Made by a program: the position numbers and the translations under genes. The notes under the pieces were generated by a model. It searched no databases, was not told the DNA's origin, and was given only the letters and a program-made list of their open reading frames with translations. A DNA stretch of 64,000 nucleotides from Nitrospiraceae bacterium UBA2600 (GTDB taxonomy: Bacteria; Nitrospirota; Thermodesulfovibrionia; Thermodesulfovibrionales; Thermodesulfovibrionaceae), in NCBI GenBank assembly GCA_002339325.1, contig DDKK01000001.1:168205-232204 (forward strand). Direction: 5' to 3'. The first letter of the stretch is position 1, and every line of letters begins with the position of its first letter. Below are positions 1 through 8,981 of the stretch, one piece after another.

Positions 1-992
1 CAATGATAGAAGGGCAGAAAAGACTAATTCAAAATCTTCTAAAAGAGGGATACTGTGACTTTGCTTATGCTATTCCTTCTGCAAGATTCAGAGTTAATAT
101 CTTCTCTCAGAAAGGAAACTATTCGATTGTTATGCGTAAACTTCCTATAAGGATTCCTACGGTTGAAGAACTTTGCTTACCAGATATCATAAAAGAAATT
201 GCCCAGGAAAGGATGGGACTTGTTCTTGTAACAGGTGCTACAGGCTCTGGAAAAACGACTACTTTAGCAGCTATTCTTGAGATTATTAACAACACAAGAC
301 CCTGTCACATTATCACTCTCGAAGACCCGGTAGAATTTGTTCACAATCATAAACTATCAACTTTTAATCAGAGAGAGATGGGATTAGATTTTACCAGCTA
401 TGCCGATGGTTTAAGAGCTGCTTTAAGACAAGCTCCCCATGTAATCCTCGTAGGCGAAATAAGAGATAGAGAAACCCTTGAGATAGCAATGCAGGCCGCA
501 GAAACAGGCCATCTTGTCTTAAGCACAATGCATACTACTGATGCGGGGCAGACAGTGGGAAGAGCTATTGGAATGTTTCCTCCCTCCGATGAGAGTTATG
601 TGAGGCTCAGAATTTCAGACCTTCTAAAATGGGTAGTAAGCCAAAGACTCCTTCCTAAAGTAGGCGGTGGAAGAATTGTAGCAACAGAGATTATGAGAAA
701 GAACTTAAGAGTCCGTGATTTAATAATAAACGGAGAAACAGCAGAAAAAACCTTTTATGATGTTCTTGAAACCTCAGTGGCACTTGGTATGCACACCTTT
801 GACCAGAGCATACTTAAACTTTATGAAGAGGGACTAATAACTGAAGAAACAGCTATAGCCTACGCCTCAAGACGTTCTAAGGTAACTATGGAAATAGATA
901 AAATTAAGGCTAAAAGAGGAGAAAAGACCACTGACATAGAAGGACTTAAAATAGACTTGGAGTATGACAAAAAAATAAAAAGAGGAGTCTGA
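1..992 (+). CDS. pilT: Type IV pilus twitching ATPase, PilT/PilU family (5' end outside window)
   Basis: This is a hexameric secretion-type ATPase that powers pilus retraction at the inner membrane. The visible part (about 329 residues) starts inside the N-terminal PAS-like domain (FAYAIPSARFRVN), so roughly 50 residues lie left of the window and the first ATG seen at position 3 is probably internal. Walker A (GATGSGKT, about residue 78), the Asp box (TLEDPVEF), Walker B (VILVGEIRD) and a His box (STMHTTDA) are all present. A charged, lysine-rich tail follows residue 290. It overlaps the next gene by one base (TGATG), implying an operon. PilT and PilU cannot be separated firmly here. Confidence 0.88.
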   Translation, partial: MIEGQKRLIQNLLKEGYCDFAYAIPSARFRVNIFSQKGNYSIVMRKLPIRIPTVEELCLPDIIKEIAQERMGLVLVTGATGSGKTTTLAAILEIINNTRPCHIITLEDPVEFVHNHKLSTFNQREMGLDFTSYADGLRAALRQAPHVILVGEIRDRETLEIAMQAAETGHLVLSTMHTTDAGQTVGRAIGMFPPSDESYVRLRISDLLKWVVSQRLLPKVGGGRIVATEIMRKNLRVRDLIINGETAEKTFYDVLETSVALGMHTFDQSILKLYEEGLITEETAIAYASRRSKVTMEIDKIKAKRGEKTTDIEGLKIDLEYDKKIKRGV

Positions 993-1408
993 TGCCGAAG
1001 GCTCTTTTATGCGAAAACAATTTGGAGGTTCAAAAAAATTTCTCCGCAATTCTTAAAGCTATTAACATAGATGTCGTTACTTCCTCAACAGTGGATGAAG
1101 CTATAAACAATCTTGAAATTGAAGACTTTGCCTACGTTATTGTAAACGAGAATTTTGCCGGAGAGAAACCAGAAAGCAACAAAATAATTCAATGGGTCGT
1201 CAATTTACCGATGTATCGCAGAAGAGATATGATGTTAATAATATTAGGGCAGAATTTAAAAACTTCAGACAGGCTTTCTGCTTTTGCAAAAGGTGCAAAT
1301 CTTCTCTTAAATATAAAAGACCTCAATTATTTCCTCCCAATTTTTAAAAGAACCTACTTAGAATATCAGGCTATCTACAAGCAGTTTAAAGAACTACTTA
1401 ACAAGTAA
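992..1408 (+). CDS. Degenerate response-regulator receiver-like protein
   Basis: The 138-residue protein has the length and alternating beta/alpha pattern of a stand-alone CheY-like receiver (ALLCENN at strand 1, YVIVNEN at strand 3). The acidic pocket looks degraded: the strand 3 position where the phosphorylated Asp should lie reads Asn/Glu (VNENF). It is therefore probably not phosphorylated by a histidine kinase in the usual way. It is translationally coupled to the pilT-type gene, so a role in pilus control is a reasonable inference. Its last 15 bases overlap the convergent rlmB-like gene. Family assignment is by fold pattern only and is tentative. Confidence 0.6.
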   Translation: MPKALLCENNLEVQKNFSAILKAINIDVVTSSTVDEAINNLEIEDFAYVIVNENFAGEKPESNKIIQWVVNLPMYRRRDMMLIILGQNLKTSDRLSAFAKGANLLLNIKDLNYFLPIFKRTYLEYQAIYKQFKELLNK

Positions 1409-2143
1409 ACCCCTCTGCCTTAAGGCTTCAAAGAGTATTACTGCTGCCGCAGTAGATACATTGAGAGACGATATTTTGCCTTTCATGGGAATTTTTAAGA
1501 GTATATTACTTAATTTTCCAACTGTATGCCTTACACCCTTGCCTTCTGAACCTAAAACAATGGCAACAGGCTTTTTGAAATCAAAATTCCACAGAATATC
1601 TCCCTCTTTAGCATCGGTAGCTATAACAGCTATGTCATTCTCCTTGAGCTCTCTAATGGCGTATTTGATATTATTTACCTCTACAAGATTTACATGCCAT
1701 ATGGCGCCGGCAGAGGTCTTCCATACAGAAGGAACAAGACCGGCAGAGCGTTTTTTTTGATAAAATACAGCATGAACTCCCGTAGCATCGGCAACTCGCA
1801 AGATTGCTCCAAAATTCTGAGGGTCTTCAATGAGGTCGAGAATAAGAAAAAGGGCAGGCTCATTCATTTTTTCTGGAATTATGAGAGCATCTTCAATGCT
1901 AATTGTTTTTTTTGATTTTACCTTTGCTACAATGCCTTGATGCACTCCATTAACTGTTTTATCTAAAAAGAACTTATCAACTAATTTTACCGGTATGGAA
2001 TTTTTCTCTGCTAACTCTAATATCTTTGATAGTCTTTGAGCTCTATCTTTGGAAACATAAATTTCCTTTATAACATTACTTTCTTTGAATGCTTCCTCAA
2101 CAGGATTTACGCCATAGATATATATCAAATTTTTACTTTCCAT
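1394..2143 (-). CDS. rlmB: TrmH/SpoU-family RNA 2'-O-methyltransferase (RlmB type)
   Basis: This SPOUT methyltransferase would methylate ribose in 23S rRNA using S-adenosylmethionine. The 249 residues show an N-terminal SpoU substrate-binding domain (IYGVNPVEEAF) and the three SpoU motifs: DPQNFGAILRVAD near residue 107, IVLGSEGKGV near residue 196, and IPMKGKISSLNVSTAAAV near residue 219. Length fits RlmB/YacO. The start codon overlaps the end of cysS by 19 bases; cysS-rlmB adjacency is common in bacteria and supports the assignment. It may modify a different rRNA or tRNA position from E. coli RlmB. Confidence 0.88.
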   Translation of the reverse strand: MESKNLIYIYGVNPVEEAFKESNVIKEIYVSKDRAQRLSKILELAEKNSIPVKLVDKFFLDKTVNGVHQGIVAKVKSKKTISIEDALIIPEKMNEPALFLILDLIEDPQNFGAILRVADATGVHAVFYQKKRSAGLVPSVWKTSAGAIWHVNLVEVNNIKYAIRELKENDIAVIATDAKEGDILWNFDFKKPVAIVLGSEGKGVRHTVGKLSNILLKIPMKGKISSLNVSTAAAVILFEALRQRGLLVK

Positions 2144-3582
2144 ACAGTCTTGTCAGGTCTATCCTCAAGGATTATACCCTTTGTAAGAAGAAAGTTACGA
2201 ATCTCATCAGCTCTATGCCAGTTTTTTTCCTTTCTTGCTTGAGTTCTCTCATTTATTAGCTCTTCAATCTCCTCTTCTAAGAGAGGTATACGCTTCAAAT
2301 GAAGCAAATCTCTATACCAATCAATTGCTTTTCTATGAAAAATATTAAGCACACCTCCGAGTTCTCTTAAAATTATCTCAGCCTCTCTAATAAGAGAAAT
2401 TTCCTCTTCCGACGATGGTTTTTTGTCCATTAGGCGATTTAGTTCCTTTATGAATTCGAATATAACACCTATTGCCTTAGCAGTATTGAAGTCATCGTCC
2501 ATAGCCTCTTCAAATTTAGTTTTTAAAGTTTCAACTAAAGGTTTAAGTTCTATGGTTAGGCTTTTTTTTGAGCCTTTATCAAAAGCCTTCAAATCCTCTA
2601 TCCTCAGTGAAGTGCTGTAAAATCTGTCGAGCATTGCCTCTGATTCTTTTAGATATTCATGGTCAAACTCGATTGGGCTTCTGTAATGGCTTGAGAGTAA
2701 AAACAACCTTAAAGCTTCGGCATCATAAACTTCAAGCAAATCTCTTATATTCAGCACATTACCAAGAGATTTAGACATTTTCTCTTTGTTAATAGTAACG
2801 AAACCGTTATGAATCCAATATTTTGCAAAAGGCTTACCTGTGTAAGCCTCTGACTGGGCTATCTCATTTTCATGGTGTGGAAATATCAAGTCTGCCCCGC
2901 CTCCGTGAATGTCAAGGGTTTCTCCGATATGCTTCATAGACATGGCTGTGCACTCAATATGCCATCCTGGTCTTCCCTTGCCCCACGGAGACTCCCACCA
3001 TGGCTCTCCTGGCTTTGATGCCTTCCAGAGCGCAAAATCAAGGGGACTTTTTTTTCTCTCATCAACCTCAACTCTCGCGCCGTGTATTAGGTCTTCTAAT
3101 TTTTTCTTTGAAAGCTTGCCATACCCAGAGAATTTATCAACAGAAAAATAAACACTCTTTGCCTCTCCCTCGTCAACCTCATAGGCATAGCCCTTTTCTA
3201 TAAGAGCTTTAATTATTTCAATCATTTCCTGCATGTGTTCCGTTGCTTTAGGCTCTATATCAGCCCTTGCAATGCCTAATCTGTCCATGTCTTTATAATA
3301 TTCGTTTGTATATTTATCGGCCACTTCTTTCCAAGAGATTCCTTCTTTCTGAGCCCTGTTAATGATTTTGTCGTCTATGTCTGTAAAGTTTCTCACAAAT
3401 TTTACATCGTAACCTTTGTATCGCAAATACCTGACAATTACATCAAAAACAACAGCACTTCTTGCATGTCCTATGTGACAGAGGTCATAAACTGTAACAC
3501 CACAGGCATAAATTCCTACCTTTTTATTCTCTAAAGGTTCAAAGTTTTCAACCTTACCAGTCATAGTATTAAAAATCCTCAT
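2125..3582 (-). CDS. cysS: Cysteinyl-tRNA synthetase
   Basis: Class Ia synthetase charging tRNA-Cys in the cytoplasm. The HIGH motif (CHIGHARSA, residues 35-43) and KMSKS (268-272) are intact, and the zinc ligands expected in the family are visible: Cys27, Cys211 and the PHHENE segment near 235-240. The full 485-residue length, including the C-terminal anticodon-binding part, matches the family. An AGGAGGAA Shine-Dalgarno sequence lies just before the ATG. It sits upstream of the rlmB-like gene with coding overlap, so the two are co-transcribed. Confidence 0.96.
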   Translation of the reverse strand: MRIFNTMTGKVENFEPLENKKVGIYACGVTVYDLCHIGHARSAVVFDVIVRYLRYKGYDVKFVRNFTDIDDKIINRAQKEGISWKEVADKYTNEYYKDMDRLGIARADIEPKATEHMQEMIEIIKALIEKGYAYEVDEGEAKSVYFSVDKFSGYGKLSKKKLEDLIHGARVEVDERKKSPLDFALWKASKPGEPWWESPWGKGRPGWHIECTAMSMKHIGETLDIHGGGADLIFPHHENEIAQSEAYTGKPFAKYWIHNGFVTINKEKMSKSLGNVLNIRDLLEVYDAEALRLFLLSSHYRSPIEFDHEYLKESEAMLDRFYSTSLRIEDLKAFDKGSKKSLTIELKPLVETLKTKFEEAMDDDFNTAKAIGVIFEFIKELNRLMDKKPSSEEEISLIREAEIILRELGGVLNIFHRKAIDWYRDLLHLKRIPLLEEEIEELINERTQARKEKNWHRADEIRNFLLTKGIILEDRPDKTVWKVKI

Positions 3583-3617
3583 TCTTCCTCCTCGCTCCGA
3601 CTTTATAAAAGTATATT

Positions 3618-5432
3618 TTAAAGCTTGAAAGTTCCTTTTTTAAATCTCTCAATGTCTGTATGTGGTAAAAACAAGGCTGAGACATATTCGTCCATGAAAG
3701 TTTTTGAACGGGAAAGGTCAATATAAGTCATCTTATCTGCTATTTCTTCAGCTTTATTTTTCAGTTTTTTGCTTAATAGGCAGAGGATAGCACCTGTAAG
3801 GGATGTGTTTCCGAGAAATGTAAATTTATCTTCTTCAAAATTAGGGAGCATTCCGATACTGATTGCATTTTTTATGTTTATAAACTCTCCAAATCCTCCT
3901 GCTATATAAACCTTTCCTATTTCCTTCTCCAAGATGCCTACCTCGTGAAGTAAAGTAGAGATGCCCGCATAAATAGCAGCCTTTGCCCGAATTATATTGT
4001 CAATATCAGACTGGGAGATATAGCAATTATTGCTTATTGTGAAGCGTAGTTCTTCATCCACCATAGATACATTTTTAGAAGCTTCCTTAATTAGCCTGCC
4101 CTTTTGATTAACTATTCCTTTTCTAAAAAGTTCCGCAACAATATCAATCATTCCCGAACCACATATTCCAATAGGTTCTTTATTCCCAATTATCCTTATA
4201 TTTAAATCGTCCCCTTCAAAGCTAAAGGCCTCTATTGCTCCCTCTGTTGCTCTCATACCACAACTAATTCCACTGCCTTCAAAACAGGGGCCTGCTGAAG
4301 TAGAAGCTGTTACGAGCCAGTCTTTGTTACCCACCACAACCTCTCCATTTGTTCCTATGTCAATAAAAAGAGCGACTTCGTCTTCCTCATAAATTCCTGA
4401 GGCAAGCACTCCTGAGACAATGTCTCCTCCCACATAGCCTGCCACAGAAGGAACGGTGTATACGGGAACATTCTCTTTAAGGGCAAGCTTTCCTTCAGAT
4501 GCCTTCCAGAGGGGGTAATTATTAATTACGGGTGTATAGGGTTCTTGTCTTATATAAGAAGGATTTAATCCCCAGAAAAGATGACACATTGTTGTATTTC
4601 CTGATATGACAGCATAAAGGATTTTGGCATCTCCGTGTCTGACAGAAAGTGCATTTATAAGGGCATTTATGTCGTCTACAACTGCCTTTCGAAGCTTATT
4701 TAATCCAAGCGAATTTTCCTCAGCAAAAATAATTCTTGTAATAACGTCATCTCCGTAAGAAATCTGAGAATTATAACAACTTACATGGTCAACAACCCTT
4801 TTTTCTTCTAAGTCAACAAGAGCAGCTACAACCGTCGTTGTTCCAATATCTATGGCAAGGGCATAGGGTCTGTCTTCTTCTCTAAGAAAGCTTATTATTT
4901 CGTTATCAACTAAAGCAAAACTCAACTGCCAGCTATTTTTTCGCAGAATATCTCCTAAATTTTCTGCATCATTTCTACTTATAAAAAGTCTTTTTCCCAT
5001 AGAGGAACAGAGCCTTTCAAAATCTGCCATTGAATCATCAACAGTGGGTGGTTTAATTGACAGCTTTATCTTTTCTACGAGTGGTTCAAAGATAGAGGGC
5101 TCAGATTTAAAAATTCTATCAATAAGATTCTGCCGTTGACATGATATTTTGCTGCTTACTGTTATTAATTTTTCTGGAATCTCAATTAATATATCTTCTA
5201 AAGGCTGGCTCTGACAGGCAAGTACATAGCCATTCTGCCTTTCTTTGTCGGTAATTCCGAAAAAAGATCTTGAAGTGACAGAACCAGCTAAAATTTTTAC
5301 TTTGCATCTTCCACAGATTCCCCTACCACCGCAGGAAGCAGGCACAAATATGCTGTTAATCTGCAAACACTCAAGAATGCTCTTACCTGTAGCCTCAAAT
5401 ACTTCTCCAGAGGTTGTTCTAATCAATGGCAT
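3618..5432 (-). CDS. 2Fe-2S ferredoxin-ASKHA protein, RACo-like corrinoid activator (DUF4445)
   Basis: Members of this family reductively reactivate corrinoid methyltransfer proteins (RACo of the acetyl-CoA pathway) using ATP. The N-terminal ferredoxin domain has C34-x5-C-x2-C plus Cys73, the plant-type [2Fe-2S] spacing. From about residue 190 the ASKHA actin-like nucleotide-binding domain begins (ALAIDIGTTTV), with later phosphate motifs (FIDIGTNGEVVV, GICGSGMID, YIAGGFGE). Length of 604 residues is typical. No corrinoid protein or methyltransferase gene is adjacent, so the partner cannot be named from this window. Its start codon is only 16 bases from that of the divergent GT9 gene. Confidence 0.85.
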   Translation of the reverse strand: MPLIRTTSGEVFEATGKSILECLQINSIFVPASCGGRGICGRCKVKILAGSVTSRSFFGITDKERQNGYVLACQSQPLEDILIEIPEKLITVSSKISCQRQNLIDRIFKSEPSIFEPLVEKIKLSIKPPTVDDSMADFERLCSSMGKRLFISRNDAENLGDILRKNSWQLSFALVDNEIISFLREEDRPYALAIDIGTTTVVAALVDLEEKRVVDHVSCYNSQISYGDDVITRIIFAEENSLGLNKLRKAVVDDINALINALSVRHGDAKILYAVISGNTTMCHLFWGLNPSYIRQEPYTPVINNYPLWKASEGKLALKENVPVYTVPSVAGYVGGDIVSGVLASGIYEEDEVALFIDIGTNGEVVVGNKDWLVTASTSAGPCFEGSGISCGMRATEGAIEAFSFEGDDLNIRIIGNKEPIGICGSGMIDIVAELFRKGIVNQKGRLIKEASKNVSMVDEELRFTISNNCYISQSDIDNIIRAKAAIYAGISTLLHEVGILEKEIGKVYIAGGFGEFINIKNAISIGMLPNFEEDKFTFLGNTSLTGAILCLLSKKLKNKAEEIADKMTYIDLSRSKTFMDEYVSALFLPHTDIERFKKGTFKL

Positions 5433-5442
5433 GCTTTAAAAT
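5414..5442 (+). promoter_or_regulatory. Predicted sigma-70 promoter, leaderless type, for the GT9 gene
   Basis: TTGTTC, 17 bases, then TAAAAT ends six bases before the ATG at 5449. The transcription start should therefore fall on or next to the start codon, and no Shine-Dalgarno sequence is present. The elements lie inside the first codons of the divergent gene. Prediction by eye only. Confidence 0.45.
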
Positions 5443-5448
5443 TATATC

Positions 5449-6285
5449 ATGAAAGTTCTTATTTATCGCATTGGAGGCTTAGGTGATAGCATTTTAACCT
5501 TCCCTGTCATAGAAATACTCAACAAAAAAGGATATGATATTACTGTTTGGGGAAATCCCGAATACTTCATTCTCTGCCGGATGGCAGGTTTCTGTAATAA
5601 AGTAACCTTCTATGAGCCTAAAGAGAAATTTGACTTCGCCATCGTATTTTCAAAAAACAGAGCTATAAGTGGTTTTTCAGAAAATTCAATTTACGTAAAA
5701 CCTATACCTGAAGAGGAAGAATGGGTTGTTAAATGGTATCTGAAAAAACTAAACCTAAGTGAAGAGCCGTTTTCAAATAAGCTTAATTTAGGGCTTAAAG
5801 TTGAAAAAAAATCTAACCTTTGCATAATCCATCCTGGAAGTGGCTCAATAAAGAAAGCTCCTGAAAAGACTTTTTTTATTGAACTGGCAAATCTAATCAG
5901 AAAAAAAGGTTTTGAAATACTGTTTTTAGTTGGACCTGCCGAGAGAAAAACATGGCAAGAAGGTAAGGACATTTTTTACTCCGATAATATTATCGAAGTC
6001 GCCGAGACTCTTCTCAAAGCTTCTTTGTACATAGGAGTTGACAGCGGAATAAGCCATTTAAGTAGCTATCTCGGAGTTCCCTCTATCGTGATTTTCGGCC
6101 CTACGAATCCAAAAGTATGGCATCCCATAGGAGTTAAAACACACCTTATAAGAGAAAGCAGCTGTCCTCCCTGTTTTCCAAATACATGCGAAAACAGAAA
6201 GTGCCTTGATAAGAATTTTTTAATTGAGCAAGTTATTAATATATTAGAAAAAAATCTTGTATTGGAAAAAAGATACCTGTTATAA
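5449..6285 (+). CDS. Glycosyltransferase family 9 (heptosyltransferase-like)
   Basis: GT9 enzymes transfer heptose or related sugars in lipopolysaccharide core synthesis at the cytoplasmic face of the inner membrane. The 278-residue protein shows the N-terminal RIGGLGDSILTFP motif, the sugar-nucleotide loop IHPGSGSIKKAP, and the C-terminal VDSGISHLSSYLGVP and FGPTNPKVWHP motifs of the family. It is shorter than E. coli WaaC/WaaF (about 320-350), so it may be a compact heptosyltransferase or a homologue with another acceptor. A CxxC...C...C cluster near the C terminus (SSCPPCFPNTCENRKC) is seen in many anaerobe members. Exact substrate unknown. Confidence 0.82.
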   Translation: MKVLIYRIGGLGDSILTFPVIEILNKKGYDITVWGNPEYFILCRMAGFCNKVTFYEPKEKFDFAIVFSKNRAISGFSENSIYVKPIPEEEEWVVKWYLKKLNLSEEPFSNKLNLGLKVEKKSNLCIIHPGSGSIKKAPEKTFFIELANLIRKKGFEILFLVGPAERKTWQEGKDIFYSDNIIEVAETLLKASLYIGVDSGISHLSSYLGVPSIVIFGPTNPKVWHPIGVKTHLIRESSCPPCFPNTCENRKCLDKNFLIEQVINILEKNLVLEKRYLL

Positions 6286-6286
6286 T
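6257..6286 (+). promoter_or_regulatory. Predicted sigma-70 promoter for the GAF-HD-GYP gene
   Basis: TTGTAT, 18 bases, TATAAT. The -10 overlaps the stop codon of the GT9 gene. The predicted transcription start is at about 6293, after the ATG at 6289 but just before a second in-frame ATG at 6295, which would make that second ATG the start of a leaderless message. Confidence 0.5.
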
Positions 6287-6288
6287 CC

Positions 6289-7392
6289 ATGTCGATGCAG
6301 CATGCCTCCTTTAATTTTCAGGCAGAACATTTAAGACAATTACTCGATTTTTCGGCAATAGTAAACTCATCCTTAGAAATTGAAGAGATAAGAAAGAAAA
6401 CAATAGACTACTCTATTAAAATGCTCGATTGTCAAGCTGGAAGTCTACTTCTTTACGATGAATACAAAAATGAGCTTTATTTTGATGTTGCCATCGGAGA
6501 AAAAGCGGACAAAATAAAAACCATAAGACTTAAACTTGGCGAGGGCATTGCCGGCTGGGTAGCTCAGAACAGAAAACCTCTTGTGGTCAATGATGTCCAA
6601 AATGACCCGAGATTCTTTAAAGGAGCTGACGAGAGAAGTGGCTTCAAAACTGAAAGTATGGTATGCGTCCCAATCATTAACAAAGGAAGGCTAATAGGAG
6701 TTCTTCAGGCGATAAATAAAAGAAACAACCTGTTTACAGACTATGATGCCCAACTTCTCGGAACTATCTCAAATCAAGTAGCAATTGCCATAGAGAATGC
6801 GAAGTTATACGGAGAGCTAAAAGAAACTTTTTACGAAATTGTTTTTGCCCTGGCCGATACCATTGAAAAAAGAGACCCCTACACAGGCGGTCATACAAAA
6901 AGAGTAATGGATTATTGCATTGCCATTGCAAATCAAATGGGACTTGACAGAGATGAAATCGAAAAATTAAAACTTTCAGCCATTCTTCATGATATAGGAA
7001 AAATAGGAATAAGAGACTCTATTTTACTAAAAGAGGATAAACTATCTGAAGAGGAGTATTTATCTATACAAAATCATACTATTTATGGGGCAGAAATACT
7101 CAAGCATGTTAAAAAACTTAAAGAAATAATACCGGGAGTAAAATATCACCATGAAAAATTTGATGGTTCCGGTTATCCTGAAAAATTAAAAAGAGAGGAA
7201 ATTCCTCTGATTGCAAGAATTATAGCAGTGGCAGATACCTTCGATGCAATGACTACAGACAGGCCTTACAGAAGAGGACTTTCCTTTGAAATTGCCCTCA
7301 AAGAACTTAAAAATAAAGCGGGAACGCAGTTTGACCCTCAGATAGTAGACCATCTAATAGAAGCCTTCAGAAAAGGAGAGCTTATAAAATGA
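6289..7392 (+). CDS. GAF domain plus HD-GYP phosphodiesterase
   Basis: HD-GYP proteins hydrolyse cyclic di-GMP (some cGAMP). A GAF sensor occupies about residues 27-172. The HD-GYP domain follows with H202, the H234-D235 pair (LHDIGKIG) and the full signature HHEKFDGSGYP at 287-297, so the enzyme should be catalytically competent. No membrane segment is visible, so it is a cytoplasmic sensor. The start is uncertain: ATG at 6289 gives 367 residues, while ATG at 6295 fits the predicted transcription start better. It overlaps the metallo-hydrolase gene by four bases (ATGA), so the two nucleotide-signalling genes are translated together. Confidence 0.92.
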   Translation: MSMQHASFNFQAEHLRQLLDFSAIVNSSLEIEEIRKKTIDYSIKMLDCQAGSLLLYDEYKNELYFDVAIGEKADKIKTIRLKLGEGIAGWVAQNRKPLVVNDVQNDPRFFKGADERSGFKTESMVCVPIINKGRLIGVLQAINKRNNLFTDYDAQLLGTISNQVAIAIENAKLYGELKETFYEIVFALADTIEKRDPYTGGHTKRVMDYCIAIANQMGLDRDEIEKLKLSAILHDIGKIGIRDSILLKEDKLSEEEYLSIQNHTIYGAEILKHVKKLKEIIPGVKYHHEKFDGSGYPEKLKREEIPLIARIIAVADTFDAMTTDRPYRRGLSFEIALKELKNKAGTQFDPQIVDHLIEAFRKGELIK

Positions 7393-8153
7393 AACTTCGA
7401 GTTTTGGGTGCCTCTGGTTCTGATATGCCTGGACAACATCTGACTTCCTTTCTCATAGACGACTGCCTACTTTTTGATGCAGGTGGGGTTACAAATTCTT
7501 TAACCCTCAGACAACAGCAGAAAATAAAATACATATTTATAACTCATGCTCATCTTGACCATATCAGAGACATACCTTTTCTTGCAGACAATATAGTAAT
7601 AAGCGGTCAAAAATCGCAGATAAAAGTCTTTTCTATAAATGACGTAGTTGAGGACATGAAAAAACATCTTCTCAATCAAAGATTATGGCCTGATTTTACA
7701 GCTATTCCAAGTAAAAAGAACTCCATACTTAAGCTTGAAAAAATAAAAGAAGGTGAGACCGTCACAATTAATGGTTTTAATATAACTGCAGTTGCCGTAC
7801 AGCATACAGTGCCCGCTGTTGGTTATCTTGTCCAGAAGGAAAACAAAACTCTTTTCTACACAGGAGATACAGGTCCATCAGAACAGACCTGGAATGCTCT
7901 TGGCAAAATTAATCTGGATGCTCTTATTATTGAAGTATCTTTCCCAGATGATTTAAAGGATATAGCTCTTAAAACAGGACATCTAACACCTTCATTACTT
8001 TTTGAGGACCTTTCAAGGCTCGAACATCCTCCCCGAAAAATCTACGTAACCCATGTTAAGCCATTTTACAGGAAAAAAATAGAGAAAGAGATAAATTCAG
8101 CAAAAAAATACAACATAAAAATTTTAGGCGGCGGAGAGATAATAAAAATCTAA
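7389..8153 (+). CDS. Metallo-beta-lactamase fold hydrolase, class II cyclic-nucleotide phosphodiesterase-like
   Basis: The protein (254 residues) carries the metal motif THAHLDH (H53, H55, D57, H58), a further His at HTVPAVGY, the Asp in YTGDTGPSE and a terminal VTHVKP histidine, so all ligands of the binuclear zinc site are present. The motif form and the conserved DAGGVTNSLTL and HTVPAVGYL segments resemble class II (PDE1/cpdP type) 3',5'-cyclic nucleotide phosphodiesterases more than glyoxalases. Translational coupling to a GAF-HD-GYP gene supports a signalling role. The substrate is inferred, not shown. Confidence 0.78.
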   Translation: MKLRVLGASGSDMPGQHLTSFLIDDCLLFDAGGVTNSLTLRQQQKIKYIFITHAHLDHIRDIPFLADNIVISGQKSQIKVFSINDVVEDMKKHLLNQRLWPDFTAIPSKKNSILKLEKIKEGETVTINGFNITAVAVQHTVPAVGYLVQKENKTLFYTGDTGPSEQTWNALGKINLDALIIEVSFPDDLKDIALKTGHLTPSLLFEDLSRLEHPPRKIYVTHVKPFYRKKIEKEINSAKKYNIKILGGGEIIKI

Positions 8154-8157
8154 AATT

Positions 8158-8853
8158 TTACTGGGCCTCTGCAAATATATCGAAAATCTTAAAATTCCTC
8201 AAACTCAAGTAATGAGCATGGATAATTAGAAGATATCCTTTCGAATTCAAAGAATACAGTTTTTCTGGCTGGACATTTGATAAAACTTCTAAATTTGCCA
8301 TTAAAAGATTTCTGAATTGCATTTTCCCAAGTTTTGTCTCTATGTCCAAATTAAGGGGCTTTAATAAGCCAATATTGAAAATCTCCTTAGAAAATTCCTC
8401 GGCATCATAAAAATCTCTTGCAAGCTCTGTTAATCGAGCCTTAACTTTTGCGAAAAACTCGCTGTCTCCTTCTTCCTCGAACAATTTAAAGCCTTCCTCG
8501 TCAGAAAAGGCTTCGTCAAAAATTATTGTATAGTCTTCTCCCTCCTTCACAATACCAAAGGGATAGTGTTTACAAACATTTGGAATTGCATCAACCTTCC
8601 ATGTACCGTCATCTCTTAAAAAGACATTTCTGTTGTTGATGCCTATAACTGCAAAAGGAAAGACAGCATTGTCCTGCAGTCCAAACATTACAGGATAATA
8701 CATTGTAGCAGTTAGTATCTCTGAGTAAGTAAGAGGAACTATTTCTACTTCTTTCATAAAAGAAAAATCTACAGGCATTTTTACTCTTAGCTCTTTGTGA
8801 ACTTTGCTGTCAAGAGCCACGGCCTTTTTGAATGCTTTCATTATTGCTCTCAT
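8158..8853 (-). CDS. SapC-family protein
   Basis: The 231 residues match the general pattern of the SapC family (named after a Campylobacter S-layer locus; biochemical role unknown): an N-terminal PLTYSEILTATMYYPVMFG segment, an FPFAVIGINNRNVFL strand and IPNVCKHYPFG. No signal peptide or membrane helix is visible. An AAAGGGGG Shine-Dalgarno sequence is placed seven bases before the ATG. It is convergent with the metallo-hydrolase gene, with only four bases between stops, and divergent from the aromatic operon. The family name rests on sequence resemblance; function unknown. Confidence 0.7.
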   Translation of the reverse strand: MRAIMKAFKKAVALDSKVHKELRVKMPVDFSFMKEVEIVPLTYSEILTATMYYPVMFGLQDNAVFPFAVIGINNRNVFLRDDGTWKVDAIPNVCKHYPFGIVKEGEDYTIIFDEAFSDEEGFKLFEEEGDSEFFAKVKARLTELARDFYDAEEFSKEIFNIGLLKPLNLDIETKLGKMQFRNLLMANLEVLSNVQPEKLYSLNSKGYLLIIHAHYLSLRNFKIFDIFAEAQ

Positions 8854-8886
8854 CTATTCCCCCTTTTAATCGTAGAACCTTTCATA

Positions 8887-8895
8887 ATTATATCA
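8887..8895 (-). promoter_or_regulatory. Extended -10 promoter for the SapC-family gene
   Basis: On the minus strand TGATATAAT reads as an extended -10 element (TGn followed by TATAAT), about 34 bases before the SapC-family start. No convincing -35 was seen. Confidence 0.4.
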
Positions 8896-8981
8896 CAGTA
8901 AACAGGATTATTATTCCAATCGTAAAGATAAAAAAGGAATGTTTAATTCTTTTTAATAAAAATCCAGCAAGAAGTTAATTA

